A stretch of DNA of 64,000 nt, from positions 44,034,975-44,098,974 of the forward strand of contig JACSVZ010000007.1 in assembly GCA_014706295.1 (NCBI GenBank), in the 5' to 3' direction. A program made the position numbers and the translations under genes. Of the stretch, positions 33,480-47,400 are shown in pieces. Each line of letters opens with the position of its first letter. Position 1 is the stretch's first letter. A model generated the notes under the pieces. The model saw only the letters and a list, made by a program, of their open reading frames with translations. It made no database searches and was not told the DNA's origin. The DNA is from Lycocorax pyrrhopterus obiensis. Taxonomy: Eukaryota; Chordata; Aves; Passeriformes; Paradisaeidae.

Positions 33480-34330
33480 AGACAGAGCATGGCAGTGCAA
33501 GGCCAGCAGCTCCCTCAGGGCCAGGCACCAGGAGCCACAGAGTAGCCTCCTAGAGCAGCAGACAGGGCCTGGCAGCCGATTCTATCCCACCAGCCCAGCC
33601 AGGGGCTGGGCAGCTGGTGGCTTTTGGGGCAGCCACAACCCCAGGTACTGTCACCTACTCGGGGAATTGGGACAGGCTAAGGCTGGGCCAGGATGGCAGC
33701 CATGGCCAGGCAGGACAGTTGGGAGACCAGCCCCAGTGTGGTGGTGCTGGGGCAGGGACTGGTAGCCCTGGAGGCTGACACAGTCCTGGGCTTTGTGCAG
33801 GCTGGGGGAAAGTCCTAGTGGAGGCCAGGAGCAGTCAGGTCCATCAGTGCTCTCAGCTCTGACAGGCTGCTCTAGGAGGGGACTGCAGGCTGTGAGCCAG
33901 GTGTGGCCACAGCACAGAGAGTGACACAGTCCTGCAGCATCTCAGCAGGACTGGGTAAGTGATATTGACTGTCACAGCAAGGCAAGGAATGAAAACAGAT
34001 CCAGGATCCAGATAGGAGGAGCAAGAGACACCTGGAGACAAGACTACAATGTAGGTCCAAGGTCTGTCAAGGAGACAGGACTTGAGAGAAGACCAGAGAC
34101 AATGCTACCTTCCACATAGGTCCCCAGGAAATGCAGGAAAATGAGTCAGCAAGTCAGGGCTGCAGGAATCAGGCTGGAAATGAATTCAGTGTTTAAATAG
34201 CTCAGTCCTGAGCTGACCCAGAGCTGTCACAGAGGGTACATGGTGCTGGGGTGGGCAGGTTGGCCAGGACAGAGCCCTGACAGAGGGAAAAAACTGAATG
34301 GTGATTGCAGACTTGTAACCAACAAATTTC
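33480..34330. other. GC-rich block of unknown nature
   Basis: The stretch is rich in CAGG, CCAG and CTGGG words, is far more GC-rich than its flanks, and is not CpG-rich. It has imperfect internal similarity (CAGCAG, GGGCCTGG, GACACAGTCCTG twice at about 33778 and 33925). It looks like an old repeat rather than a gene. No domain is seen in its open frames. Confidence 0.4.
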
Positions 34331-37300
34331 TTAAACATGCTAGAAACTACAGTGCAAACATCATCTTGCTTAAAACGTAACTTTTCCAAGCGAAGCTAGT
34401 GCCCATGGAAACACCGTGTGGTTAGTAACAGTCATTTTTCTCCCCAAACTCTGTTGATGTTCCTGGTTCAGAATGTGCAAGCCAAATCTTGAAGCACAGA
34501 AGGATGTGCATCCAGACCTGGAGCTCTTCCCAGGCTGAAGTTACATGTACTGTCCTGTTTCCTTCAAGGCTATCAGGCCTTCAGCAACAGGAGTCCCTTG
34601 CTTCTCTCATTTATCGTTCAAGCCCAGAAACCATATATTAAGCAGTTCTTAATTATTTTAGAATCTCTTCCAAACATCTTTGTGTCAGCCTTGCCATTTC
34701 TTTGGTATACAATCTTTCATAGTTTCCATTTTTGATTCCTTAGAAATAGCTGAGAGGATACTTTTCCTTCCATTAATTCTTTCTGGACTATCACCACTGC
34801 CACAGAGCTGTTGCCATGTCAAAGCTTCTGTTGCCAGAATGTATGTGCATGCTCTTTTTCCCTAATAAATGAAAGATAATTCAAAATACTTTGCTCTCAG
34901 TGAAAGAGCAATGAAGCAAATTACCCTTCCTCTTATTTAAGAGTCTGAAACACAATTATGATGGAGTAGTTAATGCAGGTTACCCTATTAGTAAAGGTAA
35001 GTATGCCAGATAAGTTAGTAGGATTTGGTTTATGATGTGAATGACACAAATCTTGGCACTAGTTATCTTCCCACCAGTAAAACTATTTTTCCTTTACTTT
35101 GTCCATACACAGTGATACATAAAAAGTAACTCTGAAGTCAGAATAAAAGTGGGAAAGGGGCAGGCTGCCAGAGAGTACACACAAGATATTGCAACAAATC
35201 GCTCCAGCAGTACTGTAATTAGAGATGTGTCTCCCATCTCTGGTCTTTTCTGGCAAATGAGGTCATGTTGTGAGAAGTAAGAACTCCTCTGTTGTACTCA
35301 GAGTCATATGAGTCATCAAAATTGGTTGTGAGAAAACAGAGATTAAGCTGGAAGAGAACTTTATGCTGTTTGAAGCTGACAAGCTGCGTCTGGACAGTGC
35401 CAGGCAATATTGTTTGCTGGATGGAACAACTGTAACTTGTACCCACTGCACCTGGAAATCAGGTGTAGAATAGGCTCATGACAGCTAAGAGATAGGTCCA
35501 AAAGAAAACAGAAATTCCTTTGATGATACATTTGTTTTGCTGGATGTTTTTGTATGCTTTGTGTCAGCCTGTGTCAAGCAAAATATTTCTTTGCCAAAGC
35601 CAAAAGGATTTTAATTTCTCATTTCTAATATGGTGTACAGTGTCCCTGGGACAAGCTGTTACTTTGGCAGTAAGAAGCAGAAAACCAGAGGAGAATTTTG
35701 ATATCCTGGAAAACCCTGTAGGCAGGTATAGCACTGCATGATTTTTTGTAACATGTAACACATTAAGTGAAGTTCATTTAGTGGCTGATTATTCCCTTTG
35801 GATAGAGGATCCAAGGCAAGCCTAACTCCACTAAACTTTTATGTTTGTTTGGTCTCTGATATATTTACATTTGATTTTTAAAAATTTTGGCCATGGAAAC
35901 CACAACAGCATGAGAAGAAAAAAGAAGGCAAGTCCCACAGATCCTGGCAGAAGTCTCCCTGCAGTACGGGTGGGCACTGAGGTGATGTTTCCAGATCTGG
36001 GAAAGATCAGTGGCATTGAATGGAGCACGCAGTAAGGAACCCTGAGCTTACACTGCTACCCCATTCTTGTGATTTACCCTCAGAGATCAGTAAGACTTCA
36101 AAGTATTATGAAATAATACAATAGTGTCCCACAACTGATATAATAGGTGGATGAGAATTTTTATCTTGTCTATGGTTCCCAAAACAGGAAGACAGGCTAT
36201 GCCTCATGAATGCCAGGCAATATTACCCTGAGTGTGTTGGACAGCAATGTAAGTTTTGCAGATTGTAGCAACTGTGGTAATGTTGTACTTGCTGACTCTC
36301 AGTCACTATGCCAAACAGGACATGGTGTGTCTAGCTTCCAAAGAGGACACAATGGATGGCACAGGACCAGGTGGGGTAGCAGCACAGATTTAGGTGTGTT
36401 TCCACTTTCAGAACCTGTACTGCTTTGTGGCTTTCTTCTTCATGAAATGTGTCATTAGCTCTTGGCTGGGAAAGAACATGATCCCACTGCTGAGAGATGG
36501 CAACCTTGAACACTTTGGTAGCAGCCTCGAGCAAGCCAGTCTGGCTTATGCCATGGTGGAATCTCCTCCCTTAGCACTGACCAAAGTGGTGAACAGTTAC
36601 AGAGCTACGTGTCTGACTTGGCAAGACTGAGTCACACCTTTTGTCTCATCTGTGCCTCTGTGGCGTGTGTATCTCTTGTTCATTTGCCTTGAAATTCGGT
36701 GATCTGCCTGTGGCTTCGTTGTTATTTAGTCAGGTTGGTACAGACACCAAAAAATGGTGGTGGATGGTGGCTCTTAGGGCTGCGAGTTACAGATGTGAGC
36801 AGTGTGTGAGAAGGACATGACTGAACAGGACATAGGACAGCCAGTGTTCCTAAAGGAATTCATACAATGCAGTGTGAAGTTGTCTAGGACACTATTGTGG
36901 ATGCTTCAGCTTGTCCTCTCTCTGGGACACCCCTAAGGATACAGCATCCTAAACAGGGTAAGTGTAAGTGATGGGATCCCTCACTTACACAAGATCTAAC
37001 TGCTTAACATAAGCCCATAAGATCAGGATTTATATTATATTTCTTTATGGGCATAGTATCACTTGCTTACCTTTAAAAGATGTAGTGAAGGGATTCTTTA
37101 CATTTAGGAAACACATACTGGTCAACTGACTTAAAGTACTTTTAAAGAGTTATATCAAAATAGTATCTGATGTGTTGTACTCAAAACTTTGAGTAACTCT
37201 AATGTAGCTGGAGGGGAACTATTTATCTAAGAATATTGTAGTCTAATTTATACTGTGCATAGGATACATTTTCAAGTTTCCTCCTCTGAAGGTTACAAAC

Positions 37301-37649
37301 ATTTATTTTGACATTTTTCTTGTTTTGTACCTACTAAAGGTGACAATAATTCCACTTTATTTCTGTCAAGGTTAGATTTTTTCCCCCATTTTTTTTCTTT
37401 GGTGAATGGATTTTATCTTTTCTGATAATATGGAAAATGCTACTCTCTCCTCTTTTACTCCATCCTGTCATTTTCAAAATAATGAATTTTAAATTTTCAG
37501 TGCTTTTTTAACTGCTTTACGTTTAGCACATATCTAACTTGTAGTCAGTGAATTTTTGCTTGTCGTAGAGGTCTGCTTTAACTTCACTGCTTTCATAGGT
37601 GAGTTAGTATGGCTCTTACTCAGCCCCCTTCCTTCTGTTCGTTTCTGCA
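34331..37649. other. CEP128-TSHR intergenic sequence, right part
   Basis: No gene is recognised. The 36180-36640 stretch has several moderate open frames in different frames, but none joins into a known protein. Distal promoter or enhancer elements for TSHR could lie here and cannot be seen by eye. Confidence 0.5.
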
Positions 37650-38300
37650 AAGATGCCAGGAGGCACGGTCGGGGTCCGACGTTTCGCCGCTGCCTTTGAA
37701 AACGGCTCGACGGGCCGGTCCCGCTGCCGGCGCGGGTCTCGCCCCGGCCAGGCAGAGCAGGGCTGGGCTGGACAGGGCAGAGCACAGAGCCCGCTGTCCC
37801 CACGCAGTCCCGGCCGCCCGCGGCTGGCGGCCCCGGCGCCCCAAGGCTGCGCTGGATCCGCCGGCTGCGGACGGAGCGCGGAGAGCGGCGGGGTCCCGGG
37901 ACACGGCGCGGCGCTGCCGCGGTGAGAGCCGGGGAACGGGCGCTGCCGGGGGCGGGCCCCGGGGGACCCCGCGGGAGGGGTGCGGAGGAGCAGGGGGCCA
38001 GGTCCTTATGGGGCGGCAGCGGCGGGGAAGGATGGCCGGCGGGGTGGGCACGGGGCCGGGGCGAGGAGAGGGACCCTGCCCGATGGCGAGGGTGCGCAGG
38101 GCTTGCTAGCAGAGACTTTTCCTGACCCCGCTTAGGGAGGAGGCAGCGTTGTCCAGCACAGGTGCCGCCTTTCCCCGGCAGCTTGTCCCGGCGGGGCAGC
38201 GTCGTCTGCCCCTGCAGCTCTGGGGTCTCCTCGTCCCCTCGGAGAAGCGAGGGGCAGAGCGGGAGCGGACGGCGGAAGATGCTGTGCCTCACGGTAGCCT
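37650..38300 (+). promoter_or_regulatory. TSHR: TSHR CpG-island promoter and 5'UTR
   Basis: A GC- and CpG-rich block begins abruptly near 37650 and runs into TSHR exon 1. It has several G-rich Sp1-like runs and no clear TATA box. The transcription start cannot be fixed from sequence. A 266-codon minus-strand open frame across the island has no recognisable domain and looks like a GC artefact. Confidence 0.7.
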
Positions 38301-38442
38301 TCCAGTTGCTGCTGGTGCTGTGCAGCCAGGGCATAGAGAGGTGTCCTTCAGCCTTCTGCGAGTGCTCTGACTGGGAGGACTACAAAATCACTTGCAGGGA
38401 CATCCACTTCATTCCCAGCCTTCCGGAGGACACCCAGACCCT
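38279..38442 (+). CDS. TSHR: TSHR exon 1: signal peptide and cysteine-rich N-cap
   Basis: The ATG at 38279 (context GAAG|ATG|C, purine at -3) starts [18 protein letters not shown], a typical signal peptide. The LRR N-cap follows, with CPSAFCEC and [19 protein letters not shown]. The donor is CT|GTGAGT and leaves a split Leu codon. The frame is open upstream to 38162, but only through a GTG, so the ATG is the start. Confidence 0.96.
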
Positions 38443-41400
38443 GTGAGTACATTGCGATGGTTTAGGGAAGCCAGTTGTGAGTGTCCATACTTTGCAGGCA
38501 GGAGATGCTCTGAGCTAATGTCCTGTGAGATGAGGAAGCGGTGAAAGGGGAGAAGTGCTGCAGATTACCTGGGCGGCACAGGATAGCGGGAACGGCAGTG
38601 TGCCGACTCTGCGTGTGGCTGGAGGAGGTAGGAAAAGTGACTCTCAAACCTTAAAGAGCTGTGAAGAGATGGTTGTTCATTGGATCTTAAGAGTTCTGTG
38701 TAAAATACTGGAAAATTAGTAACTGGGCTGTTTGTGGACAAAGTGAGCACTAGGCTGGATTCTGTGTGGCAAGTGCTTAGGGGGTGAGGGGAAGGAAGGG
38801 TAGATCAAACACAGTTTTGTGATTAGAAACTAATAGGAATTGGACGTGTCACCTCACAAAGAGTTCCACGAACTCCTCTGTGCAGTTTCAGCTTGTTAAA
38901 GCTGGAAAAAAAAATAAAATCCATGAGAATTGAGAATCCAAGTATACTCTCTGGGAGATGGGAGTACTTCAGATGAAAGTGTGGAGTATGGGATAAAGCA
39001 GGAAATTTAGAGCTTGCCAAAGTGATAGAGTAATTCAGGTACCTAAGCCTAAGTGTTTGGTCCATTACAGGCGCTGTAGAAGATCTTGTTTGAGTTCCTG
39101 CTGTCAGTCCAGATGAGCATCTTATGTCATATCTGTCAGTTAAATACTGTAGTGAGACTGAAATGGCACCTGTTAGTTAAAACTGAGCAGAAAAATCACT
39201 CCTGGCTTTTACTTTGTTTCTTGAGGTACAAAATGTTTCTAGTCTCTGTGGGAAGGTTCTTTTGTAAATATAGATTACTTTCTGATAAACTCAAACTCAG
39301 TTGATTTAATTGCAAGATAAAACAGTAACAGATTGATTGGTTTATGTCTTGATACTGATTCTCAGGACTTTATTTTAAAATACGAACCATTAAGTTATTT
39401 GAAGGTATTTGAATGCTTCTCAGATTTTTTAACACTGAAAGTAAAAGCTTAAATTGGTCACTTGCCCAGAAAGAAAGAAAAAATTATTTATGTTATTTCC
39501 ATTATTTTTGCTTGCCTTTAATTTTTTTGATGGTTAGACTGCAGTATTTCAGTTAATAAGATTCTAAATTATTCAATTTTTTTTGGTTATTATACTTTTA
39601 TATACACAGTTCATTTAGGTTGAAATTGCAGTGATGTTACTATATATACCAAGTAGTATGTCCTTTGAAATCTACTGTGACAAGTTAGAAAATATAGCAG
39701 TTTCAGTTTATAGGAGCAAATGCCTTTGTACAGGCATTTAAAATAGTTAATAGAAACAACGAGATCACATAATGAAATTTGATACTTTCCTTGACATGTG
39801 CTGGTTTGATGGCTGAGAGGTAGCTCTCTACATACAGCTCCACAAATAAAGCACTCTGGCCACTGGAATTCTAGTGTTTTAAACATATGTAATAATGGGG
39901 GCTGTAAAATAATAAGCCATTGTTCTGAAAAGACAAAAATACCCAGTGAAGATCTTATTTCCATGGGAGAATAATAAACAAATCAAAAATATTTTTCTGT
40001 TTCTTTTGGGTGAAATTTAATCATGTACACCAACTAGACTGACCATTGCAAACTTCTCAAGACATGTACTCCCTACCGTATCAAGGAAATATTCCAGGTA
40101 ATGACAATTGTGATTTTATAGTGTATGGCAAAAGCAGTAGAACATGCACTGCAATAGTCTTTCATTTGGAAGCAAATGGGAAAATTATCTGAGGAAATAA
40201 GGAAAACAGAGCTCTTTTCACACACAACCCCCCCAAACAAACAAACAAACTACAACCCAATCAACCAAACAACAACAAGAAAACAAACCAAACAAAAACC
40301 CCCCTTTTTTAACTTCAGTTTGAAGTTTTCTCTCTGGATGAAGTGTGTTTATTTTCCTTCTGTTCTCTTACTTGAATTGCTGAAGTCTGGTGGACTGTAT
40401 CTGGTTCTGTAATCCCTTGCTTTTTGCAAATGTCTTAATACTTCTTTCCCTCCATATGTTAAGTGGGAGTCGTAACAGTTACTTATATGTGTTTGCTGCT
40501 TCAGTTTGCAGTTCAGAGTGTTTTCATAGTTTCATCTGCACATGGCAGATAAAATAACACACAGAGTTTTTGTGAGAGATTCTAAAGTGTGTTACCCTGA
40601 TTCCATCATATTTTCATCCTTTTGCTGTACAATAGGCAATAGTTCTGAATCAAAGACAAAAGATTCCAAAATAATTGAAGTTTCTGTTAACCTTAAGAAC
40701 AAATGAACACTTCTTTGAGATAAAATACGTAGCTGTACATATCTGCACATTTTATGTTGAAACCCTCTACAATTTTCCCTAAATCCATCAAGTTTGTTAC
40801 TTTAGGCAAAGTAATGCTGCTTCTTGGTGGTAACATGTGAACCTCAAGATTGCCAATTTAAAAACTTTTTTGTGTGGCTATTCAGTTTTGTAGGGTTTGT
40901 AGGACTAAGAGACTGGTGAGTCTAAGAAACTTTGCCAGCTTTTGGAGATCATGAGCTCTTTTCAGTGCACAGGATCTTGAAACTCCAATTAAACTTTCAT
41001 CCTGATTATTCAATCAGGACTGTTCTCATTTCTCTACCCGACTTTAAGAGAATGGACCAAACCTTTTTTTAAGAAATGCTTATAAGAAATTCCAATAAAT
41101 GTTTATTTCTAACTCTTTTAGCAGAAAAGTGACATGAACTTAAGCCAGAAAAGTATGTTCATTTTAAACTGTTTGTAATGTGTTTATCCAAATATAGTTA
41201 ATGCAGGTTCTTATCCAGAATGCCTGAATGCACAGAATTGATCTTGGAGATGTCCTTTTTTCAATATAAGATTTTTTTTTTTTTTAGTTCCTTTTCTGGG
41301 AAATGAACAAGAGAAGTAGAAAGAAAAAGGTTGTGTATATTATAGGTAATTCTTGTCTTGTTGCCTGAAGTTAAGGATTATATAATCCTTATGTAATATA

Positions 41401-44400
41401 CACATACCATACTTTGGCAGGGAAGTGGTTCCAAGTGGTATGGAAATTCAGTACTAAAAATATGGAATTACTTATCAATAATTTTGTCATATCTATAATA
41501 TTTTTATGCTTCTCTCTGAACAGCTGACACCCTGACTTGGTCTGTTGCCATTTTACCACCTCCTGGTACTCCTTTGCTTCTGCCTTTGCCTATCCTTGCC
41601 TCCAGTCCTCCATGCTATGACAGTAGCAATACATGCATGGTAGTGAGGAGATCTCTGTCCCAGCCCCTTGGCTGGCAGTGCTTTTCTCTTCCACCAGAAA
41701 AGTGCTGGAGCAGAGGAGCAGTTGGTGCTGTAACCTCCTCTGTGTTGGACGGAATATGGCAGAGGAGATCCTGGCCTTTCAGTGCAAGCAGTTCCACTAG
41801 GAAGTGGGGGTTAATGACTGCAAAGATTTACTTACACATACAGATCACCAAAGCCCTACTGAACATTTGTCCAAAGATATAATTGCATCATAATGCTTGA
41901 ATTATTGTAATATCTTTCTTGCCCTCGTTATGATGACATATTCAGATGGTATCGCTATCACAGCATCACCTCAATGCACTTCTCAATGCTTTTCATTTTA
42001 TAAATTTATTTTTAGTAGCTTTTGATTATTTTTCTTTTGACAATAAAACTAATAAAGTTTTGCTTCTTATTTAGTGTGCATTTCGTCTCCTGCATTCACT
42101 TACTTAAATAACTTAATCTCTCTCTTCTCCTTTCCCTTCCTTTCCCCTTCCCTCCCTCCCTTCCCTTTTAATAAGGTGTCTACCCTGTACCCAGGTGCTA
42201 TTTTCACATCAACACAATCAAATTTGATTGAAATTGAACAAGAGGATGTTAGGCAAGGACAGTGGAACTGATATATAAATAGACACAAAACCAGTAGAGT
42301 CATCGAGAATATGCTCTTTACATCTGGTATTAAGCTACAATTCTACATCTGCTCCAATACATTTGCCATAGGTAGGATACTGCCTTTTGACTCACGCAAG
42401 GTAGCTCAGCCTTCAGGGATAAGGAACCCTAACACGTCATGTTTACTATGTTGGCAAGGGTGAGCATGTGGATACCAGGCTAAGATGTAGTGAATCAGCT
42501 GGTCTGTTTAGTTCCCCATGCTATTGTTAGCTTTTAATAAAGGAAATAACATAATGTGGAAACTGTGCAACGTTTTACACATTTAAAATTTGATATTTAG
42601 AAGTAGAAATGATATGTCAAATACTCAAATACTTACTGATAAAAATGGTTTTTTGAACTGGAGAACAAAATATGTAGGGACTAAACAGTTTTACCTGTAA
42701 TAACTGCGTCACCAGCATCCACATTTTTTATTTGCTTAATGTGTAATTTAGAGCATTTTGGTTCACAGAAGCTATAAGTAGTACTGAAGGTGATGATGTC
42801 TCTAATTTACATACAAAAGAAATTACACTGATTTAAAATATTTCCCCCAAACGTAAGTCTTAGGAATTGTCTGAAATTCAGAGATATTGTGATTTCAAGT
42901 AATTCTAATAGTTATCTTTTTATAGACTTCATTGCTTCAGAATTAAGTATGGAGCCTCATAAATGCATCTTCACAAACAACCCTGCAACCTAAGCATGTA
43001 ATTGTTATCCTTATTTTAATGCTGAAGTACTGACAGTCTAAAAGAACATGAGAAATACTGACATGGTTAGACAATGCAAGGAAGCTATTAGGTTATCCTT
43101 CAGAAAATGGAACTCATGCCCAGAAAAGGAAATCTTTGGAAACATGAAGTAACACAATAAAAAAATATTTTTAAGAGAAACTTGTAATATCATAAAAACT
43201 CAATATAGTCTTTAAAACATATCAAATGGTAATCTCAAATAACTATCAAATTGCAGTGTCAATATGAGTTTTGTTTGAAACAAACTGAAAAAATTGAGTA
43301 GATTTAAATTCCCTGAACCAAATAATACTTGTGTTAGTTCCAAAGGCAAAAAAATTGCTGCATTGCCTAGTGTAGTATGCAACTTACTGTTTAATTCAGC
43401 CATAGTGACAAAGGAATGGAAGGTCAAGAGTGTAGCATAGTTCTTTTTAAAAATGCTTTAGGGAATACCTTGCAAGCTAAATGCTTGTTGGTCTGTCTTC
43501 TTTGAAAGACCCCGAAAAACAGGAAGAAATCAATCTGATCAGATAGGGTGTAGTGTTTGCTGGGTCAGTGATGCTCAAATGATGGGATGATCAGGCCCAG
43601 AGAGTGGTGGTGAATGGAGTTACATCCAGCTGGCAGCTGGTCACAAGTGATGTTCCCCAGAGTTCAGTGTTGGGGACAGTCCTGTTTGATATCTTCATCA
43701 ATGATCTGAACAAGGGAATCAAGTGCACCCTCGGCAGCTTTGCAGTCAACACCAGGCTGAGGGGGAATGTTGATCTGTTGAAGAGTAGGAAGGCTCTACA
43801 GAGGGATTTGGACATGGGGCACAAAAAGTCCATGCAGGCTGAGGGAATAGTGGCTGGAAAGCTGCCTGGAGTCAAATAACCATATATTCTGTATAGAATG
43901 GCAGCACTTTTTAAAATAATGTTTTAGTTGCAATTAGTTCATTTTCCAAAAAATAGTGAGTTATTTTCACTTGTAAAAGTATTTAACTATTTCTGAGGAC
44001 AAAACCAGACTTGAACCTTCTTAAAATATATATTTTTTTTTTTTACCAAACACCATTATACTTACCAAATCCATGAAATCATTTTATCAATTGTCTTTCA
44101 GGTAATGATTTAAATAATTCTATGTACATGCTGCAACATAAAATGTTTTATAAATACTGTATTTTACATAAAACTATAGTTTCTTGTCAAATCTGATGCT
44201 TGGTATTATATTTATCTACATATTTTGCTTAGAAAGGCATGGTATTACTTCTATAATCCTGCTGTTAACATACAAAAATCCTGCATTTGACATACAGTAG
44301 GTCCAATACACTAGGTCGAAGAATTAGTGTGTATTATCATCTCAGTTAAAGTGAAAGGATTTGTTCATAATCACAATGGTAAGTTGAAACACTGTTCTAA

Positions 44401-47400
44401 GGGTTCTTGAAGTTATTTACAAACTGTGCACTGCTTCACTGTGCATGCACAGGCCAACTCAAAGTGAGCAGATGAAGAACAGGAATGAGTGGCAGTAAGG
44501 GAACAGAGAAACTGCTAAAGACCAAAATAATATCTTGTGAACATTGAATACAGTATTTTTTTTCATTCCTTATCAGTCATTGTATCAGTAGCATTTCTTG
44601 TACATTTGGAATATTTAAATTTCCTGTGTCGTGGCACAGAATCCCATCAAGTGCTGGGAACTGTACAAGCACAAACCAAAAAGCCATTGCCATTCCTAGT
44701 AGAAACAAGCATTACTTCAGCATTTTTTAACTACACACCTAGCTTGCTCAACAGAAAGCAGAAGGATTGCAAGTAGTTCTTTTGTAAATGCTGTGAAGAG
44801 ATTAACCTCAATGAGAATATCACACATTTTTACAGAAGACACTGGTGATAAGGCAGTAGAAATTCATTTGTACCATTTCCTTGTCTAGAAGATGAGTTTT
44901 GATCACCATTGTAGCAAAAGAGTAGTTTATACCAGAGTTAAAAAACTCTTATTTTTAGAGTTGATTTCAACAGTGTTTCAACAGACTGATTCTGTAAGTG
45001 TTACACTACATTGAATCTTGAATTGCTACTGTAGTCAGTTTTCATTACACTGTTTTCTTTTGACATAAAATTTCCAACCCATTACACTTCAGAAGCACAC
45101 AACAGCCTTCTCTTGATTTGGGAAACAGAGCTTATTGATATATCTGTAAAAGGAAGGAAAAAGCTTAAATTTTACAAAAAAAAAAATTCATGTGACTACT
45201 AAGGAATAATTTACAGATTTTTTTGCAAATCGCTAATATCAGTTAAGAGGGCAACTTTTCATGAATCTGACTCATACAGAGTGTTTATATATTTGCAAAA
45301 TCAATAAATGTTTGATGTTTTCCTTAACATGGGTTTACAGAACCTCAAAACAGTCTATAAAAGATGATTATATTTTGAAAACTGGACTGTCTCAGGAAGT
45401 TTTTAAAAATGTCTAAATGATCTGCCTTCATCACCAGGTGTGACTGAACCTTCCCACATGCAGTTCAGAGAGATTACTGTGAAATGCTAATCTTCCAAAA
45501 CGGGAATAAAAAAAATAAGACACAGTCTCAGTTCCTCAAAAACTCAACTTTAAACATGCTTTTGTTGACCACACCTAGGTGACTACTATGTGGTAGCCAA
45601 AATTTGGCGAGTAGAAAAAGTAGCTTGTTTTACTCAAAAATGAGAAGTGACCCATTTACAAAAGGCCATTTTATGTCAACAGCTTCTATTCTATTCAAGA
45701 TTGTGCAATCCAGCTTGTGCCCTGATACCTCACACAAGTCAATGGGAAATGATACTCAGGATTTTGCAAAGTGCAATGCTATGGACTCAAGTTGAAGCAA
45801 TGAGAGCAACTACATTAAACATTACAATTTAAGCATCAATGTAGGCAATGAGCTGCTGACACATACTAGAAGAAGATTAGTTCTCTCTTGAACTCAAGTC
45901 AGTGAGTGTGATCTGTCTGGATCTAAAGAAACAGGTTATTTTAAATGGCATTCTTTATGAAGAAAGGTTGAATCACATGACATGAAAAGTTTGAGCTATT
46001 TTTTTCTCACAAATAAGTAGATACATAAATATAGAGGGTGAAGAACCAGTAAAGGTAATTGAAATGAAACCGAATATAATTTAGCATAGAATCATACAAC
46101 AGTTTGGGTTGGAATGTACCTTTGAAGATCGTCTAGTCCAACTGCCTCTTCAAAGAGCAAAGACATCTTCAACTAGATCAGGTTGGTCAGAGTTCCATCC
46201 AGCCTGACCTTGAATGCTACCAGGGATGATTTATCTACCACCTTTATGAGCAATCTGTGCCTGGGTTTCACCATGTTCATTTTAAAAATGTCTTCTTTAT
46301 ATCTAGTCTGAATTGACCACCTTTTAGTTTAAAACCATAACCCCCTGCCTTATTGCAACAGGCCCTACTAAAAATGTGTCCCCAACTTCTTTTTCAAAGC
46401 CCTCTTTAAGTACTGGAAGGCTGCAATAAAGTCTCTCTGGAGCCTTCTCTTCTGCAGGCTGAAAAAGCCCAGCTTTCTCAACCTTTCCTCACAGAGAGGT
46501 GTTCCAGTTCTCTAGTCATCTTCGTGGCCCTCCACTGAACCTGCACCAGCAGGTCCATATTTTCCCTGTGCTTAGTACTCCAGAGCGGGGTGCAGTACTC
46601 CAGGTGGGGTCCCACCTGATCAGAGGAGAGAGGCAGAATCCCCTCCCTCACCCTGCTGCCCACAGTGCTTTGGATGGAGCCCAGGACACATTTGGCTCTC
46701 CAGGCTGCGAGTGCTCTTTGCTGGCTCCTGTCCGGCCTCTCACCCACCAGCATCCCCAAGTCCTTCTCAGCAGGGCTGCTCTCCATCTGTTCATCCCCAG
46801 CCTGTGTTGATACCAGGGCTTGCCCCAACCCAGGTACAGCACCTTGTGCTTGGTCTTTCTAAACTACATGAGATTCCCATGGGCCTATTTCTTGAGCGTG
46901 TCCAGGTCCCTCTGGATGACATCCCATCCTTCAGGTGTGTCAACTGCACCACTTAAGCTTTGTGTCATCAACAAATTTGCTGAAGGTTCACTCGATCCAA
47001 CTGTTTATGTAATTGATGAAGATATTATTCTCTGCTGGGCACAAGACTTGTGTATTTGCCCACTACTGGGCACAACACTTTTCACTGTTCTCCATCTGGA
47101 CGTTGAGCCACTGACCACAACCCTCAGAATGTGACCATTCAGCCAATTTCTTATCTAATATTCCACTCATAAAACCCATCTCTCTCCAATTTCAAGAGAA
47201 GGATGTTGTGGGACACCATGTCCAAGGCTTTACAGAAGTACAGATAAATAACATCTGTAGCACTTCCATTGTCCCCTGATGTAGTCACTCCATCAGAGAA
47301 GGCCTCTGGGCTGGTCAGGCAGGACTTGCCATTGGTGAAGCTGTGCTGGCTGTCCCAAATCCCTTCCCTGTCCTCCATGTGCCTTAACATAGCTCCTGGG

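Larger units (their letters stand above)
38443..43570 (+). other. TSHR: TSHR intron 1, proximal part
   Basis: This is the first 5 kb of the 17,439-bp intron 1. It is mostly unique AT-rich sequence with a C/A-rich simple repeat (40219-40308), a T14 run (41272-41285) and a pyrimidine tract (42117-42169). The GC-richer piece at 41520-41820 has an open frame but no recognisable protein. Confidence 0.8.

Noticed and set aside
38162..38278. In-frame upstream extension of TSHR by 39 codons
   Set aside because: It begins at GTG, not ATG, and would bury the signal peptide. The ATG at 38279 has a proper signal sequence directly after it.
37534..38334. 266-codon minus-strand open frame across the TSHR promoter
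   Set aside because: Its openness comes from the CpG island and it has no recognisable domain. An antisense lncRNA cannot be excluded but nothing supports a protein.
41574..41882. 102-codon open frame in TSHR intron 1
   Set aside because: No domain, no splice pair and no conserved pattern were seen.
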